In this document: positions 18,793 through 28,291 of the stretch, in pieces
Numbering within the stretch: the first letter of the stretch is position 1
How the letters are laid out: each line of letters starts with the position of its first letter
NCBI GenBank assembly: GCA_025059875.1
Contig: JANXCT010000002.1
Location: 217,180-281,179 of the forward strand
Reading direction: 5' to 3'
DNA length: 64,000 bases
Source: Candidatus Kapaibacterium sp.
GTDB lineage: Bacteria; Bacteroidota; Ignavibacteria; Kapaibacteriales; HRBIN21
Program-made: the position numbers and the translations under genes
The notes under the pieces: generated by a model
The model's input: the letters and a program-made list of their open reading frames with translations, nothing else
Databases searched by the model: none
What the model was told of the DNA's origin: nothing

Positions 18793-19953
18793 TCACTGGC
18801 TCCCGTACGGCTTCTCCATGTAGCGACGGGCTTCTGCGTGCGAGTTCTGGACATCGCGCCAGGAGAGGACCTTCCGGTACTGCATGAGGGCCAAATCCCG
18901 CTTGCCCTGCAGGTCGTAGATGTTGCCGATTTTCAGGTTGACCTTGACCATGAAGCCCGAAGGGTCTTCGTCCAGGACACGGCTCATCTCGTCGCACTTG
19001 TAGAAGTAGCGCAATGCTTCCTCGTACTGACCACGCTGCATGAGGGCAAGCCCAACGTAGTAGAGCGCTTCGCGGGCCGTCAGCTCTTCGTAGCCGTTCC
19101 ACTTCTCGATGGAGCGGCGCAGAATCTCACGCCACACCTCCTCCATCTTATCCAAGTAGCCCATGCGGACGTAGCAGCGCCCCAAGTAACGGTGGAAGTA
19201 AGGGTTTCGCGGGTACTGCTGGAAGAGCTCCTCAGCAACAGTCAGCGCCTCTGGGATGTTGTGCTCGAAGTCGTAGAGAATTTGCAGGAGCACGACCTTC
19301 GCTTCTGTAGCAGCGTAGCGAGCATTGCGAGCCGAGGCACGCAATTGGGCAATCCCAAGCTCTTTGTCCCCCGGTGGCAGGAAGAGGAGGAGGGGCCGCA
19401 AAATGGGGTACATCTCCGGGAGCTTGACGGCGTAGTAGTTGTAGACCCCAGTCCCCAAGAGCACGTCGTAGTTGGTTGGCGCCAAGCGCTGGACGCGCGT
19501 GAGGATTTCGAAGCCCTCCCGCCCGTCGTTAGCAGCCCGGATCCAGCTCTCGCGCATGGCATAGAACCGCCCCCGATAGCCCAAGGCCCCACCCTTGAAG
19601 AAGAGACCAACGATGTCGTAGGGATTCCGCTCGAGGATCGGCTCGCAGACATCCAGTACCCGCTGGATCTTGGCGAGGAATTCCTCATCGTAAGCCCGGG
19701 ATCGCCGGTTGGTGAGAATCTTCCACCAGGACACCATCGCGTCCATGAAGTATCCAGCAGGATGCTCCGGGTACCGGCGGATGAGCTCGCGGAAGTAGTG
19801 CTCGGCAGTGTCGAACTGCATGTTGTAGATGTAGAAGATGCCCTGCTGGACCAGACTATCGGCATCCTCTCGCATCAATACCCATTGCGCAGAAACAACC
19901 GCCGCCCCGGTTAGCCCCGCTACAACAGTGCTCCGCCACAGGCGCTGCATCAT
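18793..19953 (-). CDS. exported tetratricopeptide-repeat protein
   Basis: 386 residues from the ATG at 19953 (a second ATG follows directly at 19950). The signal peptide is MMQRLWRSTVVAGLTGAAVVSAQ. TPR-like helical pairs cover the rest: FDTAEHYFRELIRRYPEHPAGY near the N-terminus, HNIPEALTVAEELFQQYPRNPYFH in the middle and QYEEALRYFYKCDEMS with IGNIYDLQGKRDLALMQYRKVL at the end. The longer open frame from 20043 adds 30 residues that do not look like part of a signal. Probably a periplasmic scaffold; no enzyme domain is seen. Confidence 0.8.
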   Translation of the reverse strand: MMQRLWRSTVVAGLTGAAVVSAQWVLMREDADSLVQQGIFYIYNMQFDTAEHYFRELIRRYPEHPAGYFMDAMVSWWKILTNRRSRAYDEEFLAKIQRVLDVCEPILERNPYDIVGLFFKGGALGYRGRFYAMRESWIRAANDGREGFEILTRVQRLAPTNYDVLLGTGVYNYYAVKLPEMYPILRPLLLFLPPGDKELGIAQLRASARNARYAATEAKVVLLQILYDFEHNIPEALTVAEELFQQYPRNPYFHRYLGRCYVRMGYLDKMEEVWREILRRSIEKWNGYEELTAREALYYVGLALMQRGQYEEALRYFYKCDEMSRVLDEDPSGFMVKVNLKIGNIYDLQGKRDLALMQYRKVLSWRDVQNSHAEARRYMEKPYGSQ

Positions 19954-20095
19954 CCTCACACTACCATGCCCTACTATCGCGCCGGCTCCAAAGACGAACG
20001 ACGCACGATGCTTTTGCACAGGCGTTGCCAACACGCTCGACACCCTCCAACGGCCCCAGCCGCCGAAACGCAGTCCTCATCCAACAGCTTAGACC

Positions 20096-21712
20096 CTATG
20101 GCCTCTCTGTGTGCTCTCTAGGGGGCTGTTCTCCTCTCCCCTGCTGTGCAATCCGCCATGCCACTCGGGCTACCAGCAGCGCCACACGAGAGAGCTTGTC
20201 CGGGTTGATCTTCTCAGCATGGTCGCTCGGCCGATGGTAGTCCTCGTGGAGGCCCGTGTGGAAGAAGGCCACCGGGATGCCTCGTGCAGCAAAGGAGGCG
20301 TGGTCACTGCGTCCAAACAGGTCCTCTGCTTCTCGCCCAATCAAGAACGGGGTGGGAAGACGACGGTTCTCCTGCTCTATGAGCCTCAGCAACCACTCTC
20401 CGCGTACCCCGACGGAGAGCGAATCCGGATGGTTGCGCCCAATCATGTCCATGTTGAGCATCGCAAGACAACCATCCAACGGCAGAGGTGGCTGACGTAC
20501 GAAGGCCCGTGAGCCGAGCAAGCCCTTCTCCTCACCGCTGAAGGCAACGAAGACAATCGTCCGCTCCGGGCTCCGCTGCATGCGGCTCAAGGCCCGGGCA
20601 ACGAGCATGAGTCCTGCTGTACCGGAAGCGTTGTCATCAGCACCGTTGTAGATGGAGTCTGCAGAACCTGGCGTCGCCATGACGCCGACGTGGTCGTAAT
20701 GGGCCCCAATGAGCACGTACTCCTGTGGCCGCATCCGACCACGGAGCATTCCGACAACGTTTGGGACTCGAACGCGCTCCACTTCCCGAAAGGCCACCGC
20801 AATGTCCACCGAAACCCCCGGTAACGGCTCTATTAGAGCCTGACCAAGGCTATCTGCAGCACGAACACGCTGTCGGAAGACCTCCTCAGCACCGAAGAGA
20901 GCCTCTAGGACCTCGCTGCCGACACTGTAGATGACCGGCACCTCTGAATCCTCTGTCGGCAGTTGTAGCGGAGGCCCGTAGCGAGAGAAGGCTGGATTCA
21001 GCGCTGGCCAAGGATAGCGCTGCGGACGGAGCTTCCGTTGTCCCTCTGGGTAGTTGACCACCAGCATCCCAACGACCCCATATCGATGGAGCAATCGGCC
21101 GAAGGCCATGAGAGGGGGCTGGGAGGCAGTATGCTCTCGCTCGGCTGTATCGCGGCTGCCAGACACAGCACGCACGAAGAGGACCACCGAGCCACGAAGC
21201 TTCTGGGCTGCCTGCGCCACTACTACAGAGTCAGGAACCCCAGGACCGACGAGCACGAGTGGAGCCTGGGAGTAGCACCCTGCAGCCGTCGTGGGGTGCG
21301 GCACTGCGTGCTCTGGGATTTGAGCTTCCCAAACTGCGGAACCCCGCTGAATACGCAGCTGCAGACTGTCACGGTCGACATCGCGGCGCACCAACTCGTA
21401 GTAGTGCCAGTAGCTATCCCCGATAGGCTGGAGTCCCCAACGTTGGAAGGCCGCTGCCAGATACTCTGCTGCTCGCAGTAATCCAGGGCTCGGTGTATTC
21501 CGCCCCTCGAGCTCATCGGAGGCCAGGAACTCAACGTACTGCCGGGCACTGTCAGGGATGAACTCACGGGAAGCCCACCTCGGTAGCTCGCTACCCGGAA
21601 CGCAGCCACATAGCCCAACTACCAACAGCGCCAAACTGCTGACACCGGGAGCGGTAACTCGACATCCACAAAGCCGCCCCACCCCCCTGCTTGCTCGAAA
21701 CGCCTTCTTCAT
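20096..21712 (-). CDS. M28-family zinc aminopeptidase-like lipoprotein
   Basis: 538 residues. The N-terminal signal has lipobox LCGC (Cys37), suggesting an outer-membrane-anchored enzyme. A PA-like insert (about 140-260) precedes and follows parts of the catalytic fold. Zinc ligands of the M28 di-zinc site are visible: His338 in GAHYDH, Asp in GADDNASG (357-364), the catalytic/ligand pair Glu394-Glu395 in SGEEKG, Asp422 in NMDMIG and His493 in DYHRPSD. Likely removes N-terminal residues from peptides outside the inner membrane. Confidence 0.9.
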   Translation of the reverse strand: MKKAFRASRGVGRLCGCRVTAPGVSSLALLVVGLCGCVPGSELPRWASREFIPDSARQYVEFLASDELEGRNTPSPGLLRAAEYLAAAFQRWGLQPIGDSYWHYYELVRRDVDRDSLQLRIQRGSAVWEAQIPEHAVPHPTTAAGCYSQAPLVLVGPGVPDSVVVAQAAQKLRGSVVLFVRAVSGSRDTAEREHTASQPPLMAFGRLLHRYGVVGMLVVNYPEGQRKLRPQRYPWPALNPAFSRYGPPLQLPTEDSEVPVIYSVGSEVLEALFGAEEVFRQRVRAADSLGQALIEPLPGVSVDIAVAFREVERVRVPNVVGMLRGRMRPQEYVLIGAHYDHVGVMATPGSADSIYNGADDNASGTAGLMLVARALSRMQRSPERTIVFVAFSGEEKGLLGSRAFVRQPPLPLDGCLAMLNMDMIGRNHPDSLSVGVRGEWLLRLIEQENRRLPTPFLIGREAEDLFGRSDHASFAARGIPVAFFHTGLHEDYHRPSDHAEKINPDKLSRVALLVARVAWRIAQQGRGEQPPREHTERP

Positions 21713-21733
21713 CGTGGGGCCTCAAGCGAAGCT

Positions 21734-21940
21734 CTATTGCTTGCGCGTGGAGATCCGCAGCGGGAGGTACATGGGGCAGACCCCAACGAGGCTCGTCAAC
21801 AGGAGCACCACAGCAGCAATCCCCAGCACGATCGGCCAAGGGCTGGGCAAGTTCCCGACGAAAGCAGCGATCGCCAAGACCACAGCAACGATTGAGCGGA
21901 TCAGCCGGTCGGCTGTTCCCATGTTCCTAGCGAGTGCCAT
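21734..21940 (-). CDS. DUF2892 small membrane protein
   Basis: 68 residues from the ATG at 21940, which has an excellent Shine-Dalgarno (GGAGGAGGG ending 4 bases before). MGTADRLIRSIVAVVLAIAA and LLLTSLVGVCPMYLPLRIST match the YgaP-like DUF2892 pattern: two membrane helices, a GTxDRxxR start and a CPxYxPL end. Family members accompany rhodanese domains in some bacteria; here it stands alone 21 bases before the M28 gene. The upstream extension of the open frame to 22132 overlaps dnaE and is not coding. Confidence 0.82.
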   Translation of the reverse strand: MALARNMGTADRLIRSIVAVVLAIAAFVGNLPSPWPIVLGIAAVVLLLTSLVGVCPMYLPLRISTRKQ

Positions 21941-22049
21941 GATCCCTCCTCCATCCGCACTCCTACGTGCCACAGAGCTACCGGTCAGCGCGGCACAGCG
22001 CGTGTGCCAGTCGCGGAGCAAAGATACTCTTTCCTCGGAACGCAGGGGA

Positions 22050-25000
22050 CTACTCAATCCACAGCCCAATCCTCGCCTCCGGAACTGCTTGCGCCAGAAC
22101 CCGGTAGCCTTCAGCGGAGAGCTCCACTCCAAGGTGAGGGATCACATACGCACGCACAGGCAACTGCTGGTGGCAGAGGTAGAGCAACACTGGACACCCC
22201 CCAGCTCCCTGCCGTTGGAGCTGGTGGAGGCGGTGAACGGTCTCTACAGTCTGCTCTGCGACGGGTAGCTCTATCCGGAATCCTCGGGCTATGCGGCGGA
22301 GGCCACGGTCTAGCGGCTCCGCAGTGTTGACGATCAGCCGCGGAACCGGTTGACGAGCCTCCACGCGTCCGCCAAGGAGCAGCAGTGCCCCATCACGCAG
22401 GTATGGCTCAATAGAGCTGAAGACCTCGCTCCAGAAGACGGCTTCGGCTTGGCCGCTCCAGTCCTCGATTGTTGCAAAGGCGATAGGACGCTGCTGCCGA
22501 TCGCGACGGCGCTCCACTGCTACCACCACTCCTGCAACTCGGAGCACCTCGCCATTCCCCGATGTCTGGCGAGCAAGCTGAGACAGCGGTGTAACAACCC
22601 CCTGCAACAGCGGCTCGTACTCCTGAAGTGGGTGGGCACTCAAGTAAAGCCCTAAGACCTCTCGCTCACGACGTAGCTGCTCAGCCAAACTCCAGGGAGG
22701 GACTTCCGGCAGAGTAGGCTCGGAAAGTCCTATTTCGGGTGTCCCAAAGAGGCTCTCCATCGGCCCAGAGGTAGCAGCAGCACGAGCATACTCTAGCGCT
22801 GTGTCAAGCGCTGCTGTGAGCTGGGCACGATGCCCCTGGCGGAGGCTATCCAACGCTCCAGCAGCAATAAGAGCCTCCAACGCTCGGCGATTGAGCACTC
22901 TGGAATCCGTTCGCCGAACTAGGTCGAAGAGAGACCGGAAGGGTCCCTGCCGTCGAGCGCGGAGTAGCTCCTCTACAGCCGCCATCCCAACATTTTTAAT
23001 GCCCGCCAGGCCGAAGACGATAGAATGCCCGTCCAGAGCTCGGAACGTCGCCTCAGAACGGTTCACATCCGGTGGGAGCACTGTGATGCCGAACGCCCGT
23101 GCCTCGCGGAGAAACTCTGCGAGCTTGTCGTGGTGGTTGATCTCGGCTGTCATGTTCGCAGCGAAGAACTCTGCTGGAAAGTGCGCCTTCAAGTACGCAG
23201 TCTGGTACGCCAGGTAGGCGTACGCGAGAGCGTGCGACTTGTTGAAGCCATAAGAGGCAAAGCGCTCAATGAGGGCGAAGATCTCCTCCGCCAGCTCCCG
23301 AGCTATCCCGTTCTGAACAGCTCCAGCGATGAAATCATCACGCTGCTGCTGCATCAGCTTCTGATCCTTCTTCCCCATAGCCCGGCGCATGAGATCGGCC
23401 TGCGCGAGCGAGAAGCCCGCAATCGCCTGAGCCAACTGCATGACCTGCTCTTGGTAGATGATGATGCCGTAGGTCATCCGCAGGATTGGCTCCATGCTGG
23501 GGTGGAGGTACTCTATCGGCTTGCGGCCATGCTTGCGGGCAATGAACTCTGGGATGTACTCCATGGGACCGGGACGATTGAGCGCATTGAGCGCCACCAA
23601 GTCCTCAAGCGAAGCAGGCTTCAGCTCCCGGAGTGCCTCCTGCATGGTATCGGCCTCAAACTGGAAGATGCCCAACGTGCGCCCTGAGCTGAGAAGCTCG
23701 TAGGTCTTCGTGTCGTGGAGGTCCACCGAGTCAATCCCAACGTCTATACCCCGCGTCTGACGTACCATCGCCACCGTGTTCTCGATGATGGAGAGGGTCC
23801 GCAGCCCCAGGAAGTCCATCTTCAGGAGCCCTGCATACTCCAGGTCTCGCATGGAGTACTGAGTAACCACTTCCCCGCTTGGGGCCCGGCAGAGTGGCAC
23901 ATAATCGCTCACTGGCCCCGGAGTGATCACTACTCCAGCAGCGTGGACGGAGATGTTGCGGCAAAAGCCCTCCAAGGTAAGCGCGAACTCCACCAACTGG
24001 CGTAGCTTCGGATCATCGCTCTCTCGTAGCCACCGCAGGTCCGGAAGCTGTAGCGCCTCCTCCAACGGTGTGACTTTCCCCAGCACCACTGGGATGCGCT
24101 CCGTGATGGAGTTCAACACCGATGCGGGAATTCCCAGCACCCGGCCCACATCCTTGATGACCGCACGGCTTGAGAGCGTCCCAAACGTGATGATCTGGGC
24201 AACGGAGTCCTGCCCGTACTTGTGGCGGACGTAGTCAATGACCAGGTCCCGCTTGTCGTCGCTAAAGTCCACGTCGATATCGGGCATGGAGACGCGCTCT
24301 GGATTGAGGAAGCGCTCGAAGAGGAGGCCGTACGGGAGCGGGTCTATGCTCGTAATCCCCAAGGCGTAGGCTACGAGGCTCCCGACGACAGACCCACGAC
24401 CAGGCCCAACTCGCACGCCCATGCGACGGGCAGCAGCAATGAAGTCCTGCACTATCAGGAAGTAGCTCGCAAAGCCCATCCGATTGATGGTCTCCAGCTC
24501 GTAACGAGCTCGTCCCTGAACCTCGGCAGGGATAGGGTCACCGTAGCGCTCCCGCAGGCCCTGGTAGACCAATCTCTCCAAGTACTCCTCTGGGCTCTCC
24601 GTCCCAGCATCAGGGGGAATAGGGAAGCTCGGCATAGAGAGCGTCGACTGCAGCTCTAGTGTGCACTTCTCAGCAATCTCCAGCGTTCGCTCCAAGGCAT
24701 CCAAGTGGTCGGGAAAGAGTTGCGCCATCTCGGCAGCTGTCTTTACGTACATCTCAGGCTGCCGATAACGGAGCTGGTAGATGTCTATCGGTTTCCGCTG
24801 AGTGGATGCCTCGTGGATGTGGAGTAGCACGTTGTGCGCTAGCGCATGTTCTTTGCGGATGTAGTGGCAGTCGTTCGTCACCACCAACGGAATGCCGAGT
24901 TCACGGGCAATCTTCGGGACATAGGTCAGCACAACCTCGTCCTCAGGCAGATTGTGCCGCTGGAGCTCCAGGTAGAAGTCTTCTCCAAAGAGCTCGCGGT

Positions 25001-25493
25001 ACTGTGCCGCTGCACGGTAGGCGGCCTGGTAGTTGCCGTCCAGTAGGTGGGCATTGACTACGCCAATGAGACAGCCTGAGAGAGCAATGAGCCCTTCGTG
25101 GTACCGCTCCAAGAGCTCCCAGTCTATCCGAGGGCGATGGTAGAACCCCTCCAGATGGGCCAGCGTCACCAGCTTGATGAGGTTGCGGTATCCTCGCTCA
25201 TTCTTCGCCAACAGCACCAGGTGATAGTACTTCCGCTGCTTCGGGGTCGGGCGCTCGAAGCGGCTGCCGACAGCCACATACACCTCACAGCCCAAAATCG
25301 GGCGTAGTCCGGCGGCCTTTGCCTCTCGGTAGAATTCCAAGCAGCCGAACATCACGCCGTGGTCAGTAATGGCCACGGCAGGCTGGTCATCGGCTGCGGC
25401 GGCCTGAACCAATTGCTGTGGCGTACAGGCGCCGTCCAGGATGGAGTAGTGCGTGTGGTTGTGGAGGTGGACGAAGGGGACACGGGTAGCCAT
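22050..25493 (-). CDS. dnaE: DNA polymerase III alpha subunit
   Basis: 1147-residue replicative polymerase. The N-terminal PHP domain (HLHNHTHYSILDG, ITDHGVMFG), polymerase motifs GPGRGSVVGSLVAYALGI and PDIDVDFSDDKRD with the catalytic aspartates, the YQEQVMQLAQ finger region, a tandem helix-hairpin-helix, and a C-terminal OB fold (LRVAGVVVAVERRRDRQ) are all in order. ATG 25493 follows the upstream TGA by 2 bases; an in-frame TTG at 25499 overlaps that stop and is a possible alternative. It is last in a long co-directional array. Confidence 0.97.
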   Translation of the reverse strand: MATRVPFVHLHNHTHYSILDGACTPQQLVQAAAADDQPAVAITDHGVMFGCLEFYREAKAAGLRPILGCEVYVAVGSRFERPTPKQRKYYHLVLLAKNERGYRNLIKLVTLAHLEGFYHRPRIDWELLERYHEGLIALSGCLIGVVNAHLLDGNYQAAYRAAAQYRELFGEDFYLELQRHNLPEDEVVLTYVPKIARELGIPLVVTNDCHYIRKEHALAHNVLLHIHEASTQRKPIDIYQLRYRQPEMYVKTAAEMAQLFPDHLDALERTLEIAEKCTLELQSTLSMPSFPIPPDAGTESPEEYLERLVYQGLRERYGDPIPAEVQGRARYELETINRMGFASYFLIVQDFIAAARRMGVRVGPGRGSVVGSLVAYALGITSIDPLPYGLLFERFLNPERVSMPDIDVDFSDDKRDLVIDYVRHKYGQDSVAQIITFGTLSSRAVIKDVGRVLGIPASVLNSITERIPVVLGKVTPLEEALQLPDLRWLRESDDPKLRQLVEFALTLEGFCRNISVHAAGVVITPGPVSDYVPLCRAPSGEVVTQYSMRDLEYAGLLKMDFLGLRTLSIIENTVAMVRQTRGIDVGIDSVDLHDTKTYELLSSGRTLGIFQFEADTMQEALRELKPASLEDLVALNALNRPGPMEYIPEFIARKHGRKPIEYLHPSMEPILRMTYGIIIYQEQVMQLAQAIAGFSLAQADLMRRAMGKKDQKLMQQQRDDFIAGAVQNGIARELAEEIFALIERFASYGFNKSHALAYAYLAYQTAYLKAHFPAEFFAANMTAEINHHDKLAEFLREARAFGITVLPPDVNRSEATFRALDGHSIVFGLAGIKNVGMAAVEELLRARRQGPFRSLFDLVRRTDSRVLNRRALEALIAAGALDSLRQGHRAQLTAALDTALEYARAAATSGPMESLFGTPEIGLSEPTLPEVPPWSLAEQLRREREVLGLYLSAHPLQEYEPLLQGVVTPLSQLARQTSGNGEVLRVAGVVVAVERRRDRQQRPIAFATIEDWSGQAEAVFWSEVFSSIEPYLRDGALLLLGGRVEARQPVPRLIVNTAEPLDRGLRRIARGFRIELPVAEQTVETVHRLHQLQRQGAGGCPVLLYLCHQQLPVRAYVIPHLGVELSAEGYRVLAQAVPEARIGLWIE

Positions 25494-25495
25494 AG

Positions 25496-28291
25496 TCAAC
25501 GCGACACTGGGGAGAGTATACGACGCAATTCTGCATCAGGCTCTTGCTGTGCGCAGGCAACACGCAAGCGCTCTCTCCATGGGGTTGCTCGTTGCTGCGA
25601 TATTGCAATGTAGGCTACCTGTCTAAGCTCTGCTGGCTGCTGCAGAAGGAGCTGAGCAACACGCCGGACTGGAGTGGTCGTATCCAGTCCAACCGCCAGC
25701 CACCCCAAGCTCCTACGCCACTTCGGAGGCAGAGGAAGGTTCCAGAGCTCCTTCAGGAGTGAGGTCGGCAGTGAGCCGTACTGCAGTGCCCCCAAAACGG
25801 CGCTGGACCGCACGACGTAGAAGGAATCTTGCAACACCTGGAGCCAAAGCTCACGCGGTTGTCTCGGCCACAGCCGCATGAGAGCAAAGGCGGCCCGAGC
25901 ACGCACCATTGGATGGGCATCATTAAGAGACCGGCGCAGCAGCCGCTGTACCGATGTATCGCCGATCTCCCCTAGGCGGAGTGCAGCCATTGCTCGTATG
26001 TACCATCGGCTGTCTTCGAGCAGCTCCGCAAGCGCCGGCAGGGCTGCCTTGAGGCGTAGCTTCCCCGCCACCATTCCCATCAGCGCTAGGGTACGCTCGT
26101 TCTTCGAGCGGAGGGAGTCCACGATGAGCCGGCGTAGCGCAACGCTGTCCTGCTGGTCAATCCTCGGCAGGATATCCTCCAACGCAATTCGCTCCCGCAC
26201 AGACTCCGTCGCAAACTTCGTGGCCAGATATGGCAGGGCGGCCGCACCGAGCTTGGCAATTTTCTCCCGTGCCGGCTGGATGATGTACTGAAAGCGGAGA
26301 TGGGCTGCTGAGGCCTGTGCGAAGAGGCTGTCTATACTCTCCGCTAGCGGCATGCGGAGCGAGTCTGGCACATCGATGCCCGGCCGTGGTGGTGGAGGAA
26401 GAGATGGTAGCAACTCGGCGTCCAGCAACGCACCGTACGTTGAACCAATTCGGGAGCGCCTGTTGAGGACCGTATCAGCGTACCAGTCCGTCCCTTCTGC
26501 ATCCGCGAAGACACCAATGCTACCGTACTGCCGGCGGAAGTCGCCGTAGCCCATCGTATTCTCGCGTCGAGCAACGTAGGTGTCGCGCCCGTGGAGGTCT
26601 AGTAGTAGCGCCAGCCCATTGGCATTCGCTGCACCCTGCGAGAGGCTCTCGCACGCATACGTGTCATCACCAGCAGCATCGTAGAGCGCGCCAAGGGCAA
26701 TGTCATGCCCACACCCTTGCGAGACACCGAACGAGAGATACACGTCAGAGCCAGCCGCGTCCCACAGCAGCCCAAAGGCCAGATGGACTCCTGCCCCTTG
26801 CGCGTACTGATGCGCAACATAGCGGTCGTCGCCCTGCCAATCCAGCAGAGCCCCTATCGCATACCAGTAGGCCGTCCCTTGTCCATAGATGTCGCTGACG
26901 TAGGTATCGTTGCCAGCACTATCGAGCAGGATGCCGATTCCCCCAGAAGCCAATGGCCGGTAGCCGAGCGCAGCTCCCTGAGTGAAAGTGAGGAACCGCT
27001 GCTCGTAGCGGAGCGCGTCTACGTAGGGGCTTTGAGCGATGTAGGAGTCATTGCCTGAACGGTCCACGAGTGCCCCATAACCGCGAACGAACCCGAATCC
27101 CTGCCCCTGGGCAAAACACCGGTAGAGATCGTTACCCCCGCGGTCCATGAGAAGCCCAACGCCAAAGGCAGCGGCCCCCTGTCCATGGATGCCGCATACA
27201 TAGAGATCAGCCCCGCCACCATCCCATAGGAATCCCAAGCCCGCTAGGGCCGCGCCTTGGGAGAAATGTCGGCTCCGATAGGTGTCGTTGCCCTGGAGGT
27301 CTATGAGGAACCCACACCCAAAGAACCCGGCACCGAGGGTGTAGTCCCCACCATCGTAAGAGTCATCCCCTGCCAAGTCCACCACAATCCGCACCGGGCG
27401 CTCCAACGCCGCCGACTTCGACAGCGCCGGAAACACGTATCGGTCGTTCCCGCCGACCTCCAGGATGAGGGTAAAATCCCCTACATAGGTGTCCTCGCCC
27501 GGACCCCCGACAGCAATGCGCCCATACGGAGTCTCCAGAATGGTCGTCCAGACGCTATCCCGGTAGCGGTCTAAAGGAGGGCTATTCCGTTCCACCGTGG
27601 CCCAAATTGCCCGCCAGAGCGACAGCATCGGAGCAAGCAATCGATGCCATGGGACTTCAGCCGCCACTTGGAAATATTCACGCACCCGCTGCAGCCCCCA
27701 AAGCTCTCGCTGGCGAAGCTCAAAGAGCGAGGCTCGGGGCTCATCCTCCGACAGCATCAGCAACGAATCCAAGAGCTCCGCTAGGAGCGGGAAGGAACGA
27801 AACGAGCTCCGCACCTGGCTGATCTCCCACCACGCTAGCACGAGCGGCACCAGATACTGTCGGAGCGACGTTGCCGCAATGAGGCCCAGGCGCCTTTCCA
27901 ATTCCACTCCAAGGAGGCTGTCGACTTGGTGTGCCGACAGCTGTTGCTCATAGTACCGCGGCGTATACTCCCCAAACGCCAAGAGTTCGCTCCACTGTCG
28001 CGCTGTCGCATCCAGCGTAGCCGGACGCAATGTCAAGAGCTGCTCGGCTTGGCGTGTGGCGAATTCAAAGCTGCTGAAGGGCTCCCGAAAGAGCGCGCGG
28101 ACAGCCGGGAGGCGGTGCTGATCTACTTCCCCGATATCACCCGGCAACCACCAGTCCCACCGAGATACGCCCAACAGAGCAAGGGCTGAGTCAACTGCAC
28201 GCAAGGCTTCCGGTGATAGCTTCGGTACTTGCGCTTGCAGTAGTGCAGCACTGCCCAGCACAGCTACTACGACGGCACACGCTGCTCGCAT
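25496..28291 (-). CDS. large exported protein: tandem 26-residue G-x-L-x-D-x-x-G-x-D-x-Y repeats plus HEAT repeats
   Basis: 931 residues with a signal peptide (MRAACAVVVAVLGSAALLQA). Residues 20-265 are helical with no domain I recognise. Residues 272-605 hold about eleven repeats of roughly 26 residues, e.g. GFLIDLQGNDTY, GLLMDRGGNDLY, GALLDWQGDDRY, each followed by a QG-A/G segment; one repeat is lengthened near 420-450. Residues 740-905 hold HEAT-like helical pairs (ALPALAELLEDSRWYIRAMAALRLGEIGD). The regular Asp/Gly/Tyr pattern suggests a beta-solenoid, perhaps metal-stabilised (inference). The start overlaps ribD by 25 bases and the stop abuts dnaE. Function unknown. Confidence 0.85.
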   Translation of the reverse strand: MRAACAVVVAVLGSAALLQAQVPKLSPEALRAVDSALALLGVSRWDWWLPGDIGEVDQHRLPAVRALFREPFSSFEFATRQAEQLLTLRPATLDATARQWSELLAFGEYTPRYYEQQLSAHQVDSLLGVELERRLGLIAATSLRQYLVPLVLAWWEISQVRSSFRSFPLLAELLDSLLMLSEDEPRASLFELRQRELWGLQRVREYFQVAAEVPWHRLLAPMLSLWRAIWATVERNSPPLDRYRDSVWTTILETPYGRIAVGGPGEDTYVGDFTLILEVGGNDRYVFPALSKSAALERPVRIVVDLAGDDSYDGGDYTLGAGFFGCGFLIDLQGNDTYRSRHFSQGAALAGLGFLWDGGGADLYVCGIHGQGAAAFGVGLLMDRGGNDLYRCFAQGQGFGFVRGYGALVDRSGNDSYIAQSPYVDALRYEQRFLTFTQGAALGYRPLASGGIGILLDSAGNDTYVSDIYGQGTAYWYAIGALLDWQGDDRYVAHQYAQGAGVHLAFGLLWDAAGSDVYLSFGVSQGCGHDIALGALYDAAGDDTYACESLSQGAANANGLALLLDLHGRDTYVARRENTMGYGDFRRQYGSIGVFADAEGTDWYADTVLNRRSRIGSTYGALLDAELLPSLPPPPRPGIDVPDSLRMPLAESIDSLFAQASAAHLRFQYIIQPAREKIAKLGAAALPYLATKFATESVRERIALEDILPRIDQQDSVALRRLIVDSLRSKNERTLALMGMVAGKLRLKAALPALAELLEDSRWYIRAMAALRLGEIGDTSVQRLLRRSLNDAHPMVRARAAFALMRLWPRQPRELWLQVLQDSFYVVRSSAVLGALQYGSLPTSLLKELWNLPLPPKWRRSLGWLAVGLDTTTPVRRVAQLLLQQPAELRQVAYIAISQQRATPWRERLRVACAQQEPDAELRRILSPVSR

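Noticed and set aside
18838-19914. A 358-codon open frame on the plus strand
   Set aside because: It is the antisense of the TPR protein gene; the minus-strand frame has a signal peptide and TPRs, while this one has no domain and no ribosome site.
23025-23687. A 220-codon plus-strand frame
   Set aside because: Antisense to dnaE in a region with strong polymerase motifs on the minus strand.
25494-25499. TTG at 25499 as the dnaE start
   Set aside because: Possible, but the in-frame ATG at 25493 lies just after the upstream stop and is the more usual start.
26476-27478. Repetitive segment as a CRISPR or DNA-level repeat
   Set aside because: The repetition is at protein level with diverged codons inside a continuous frame; no constant DNA repeat with spacers exists.
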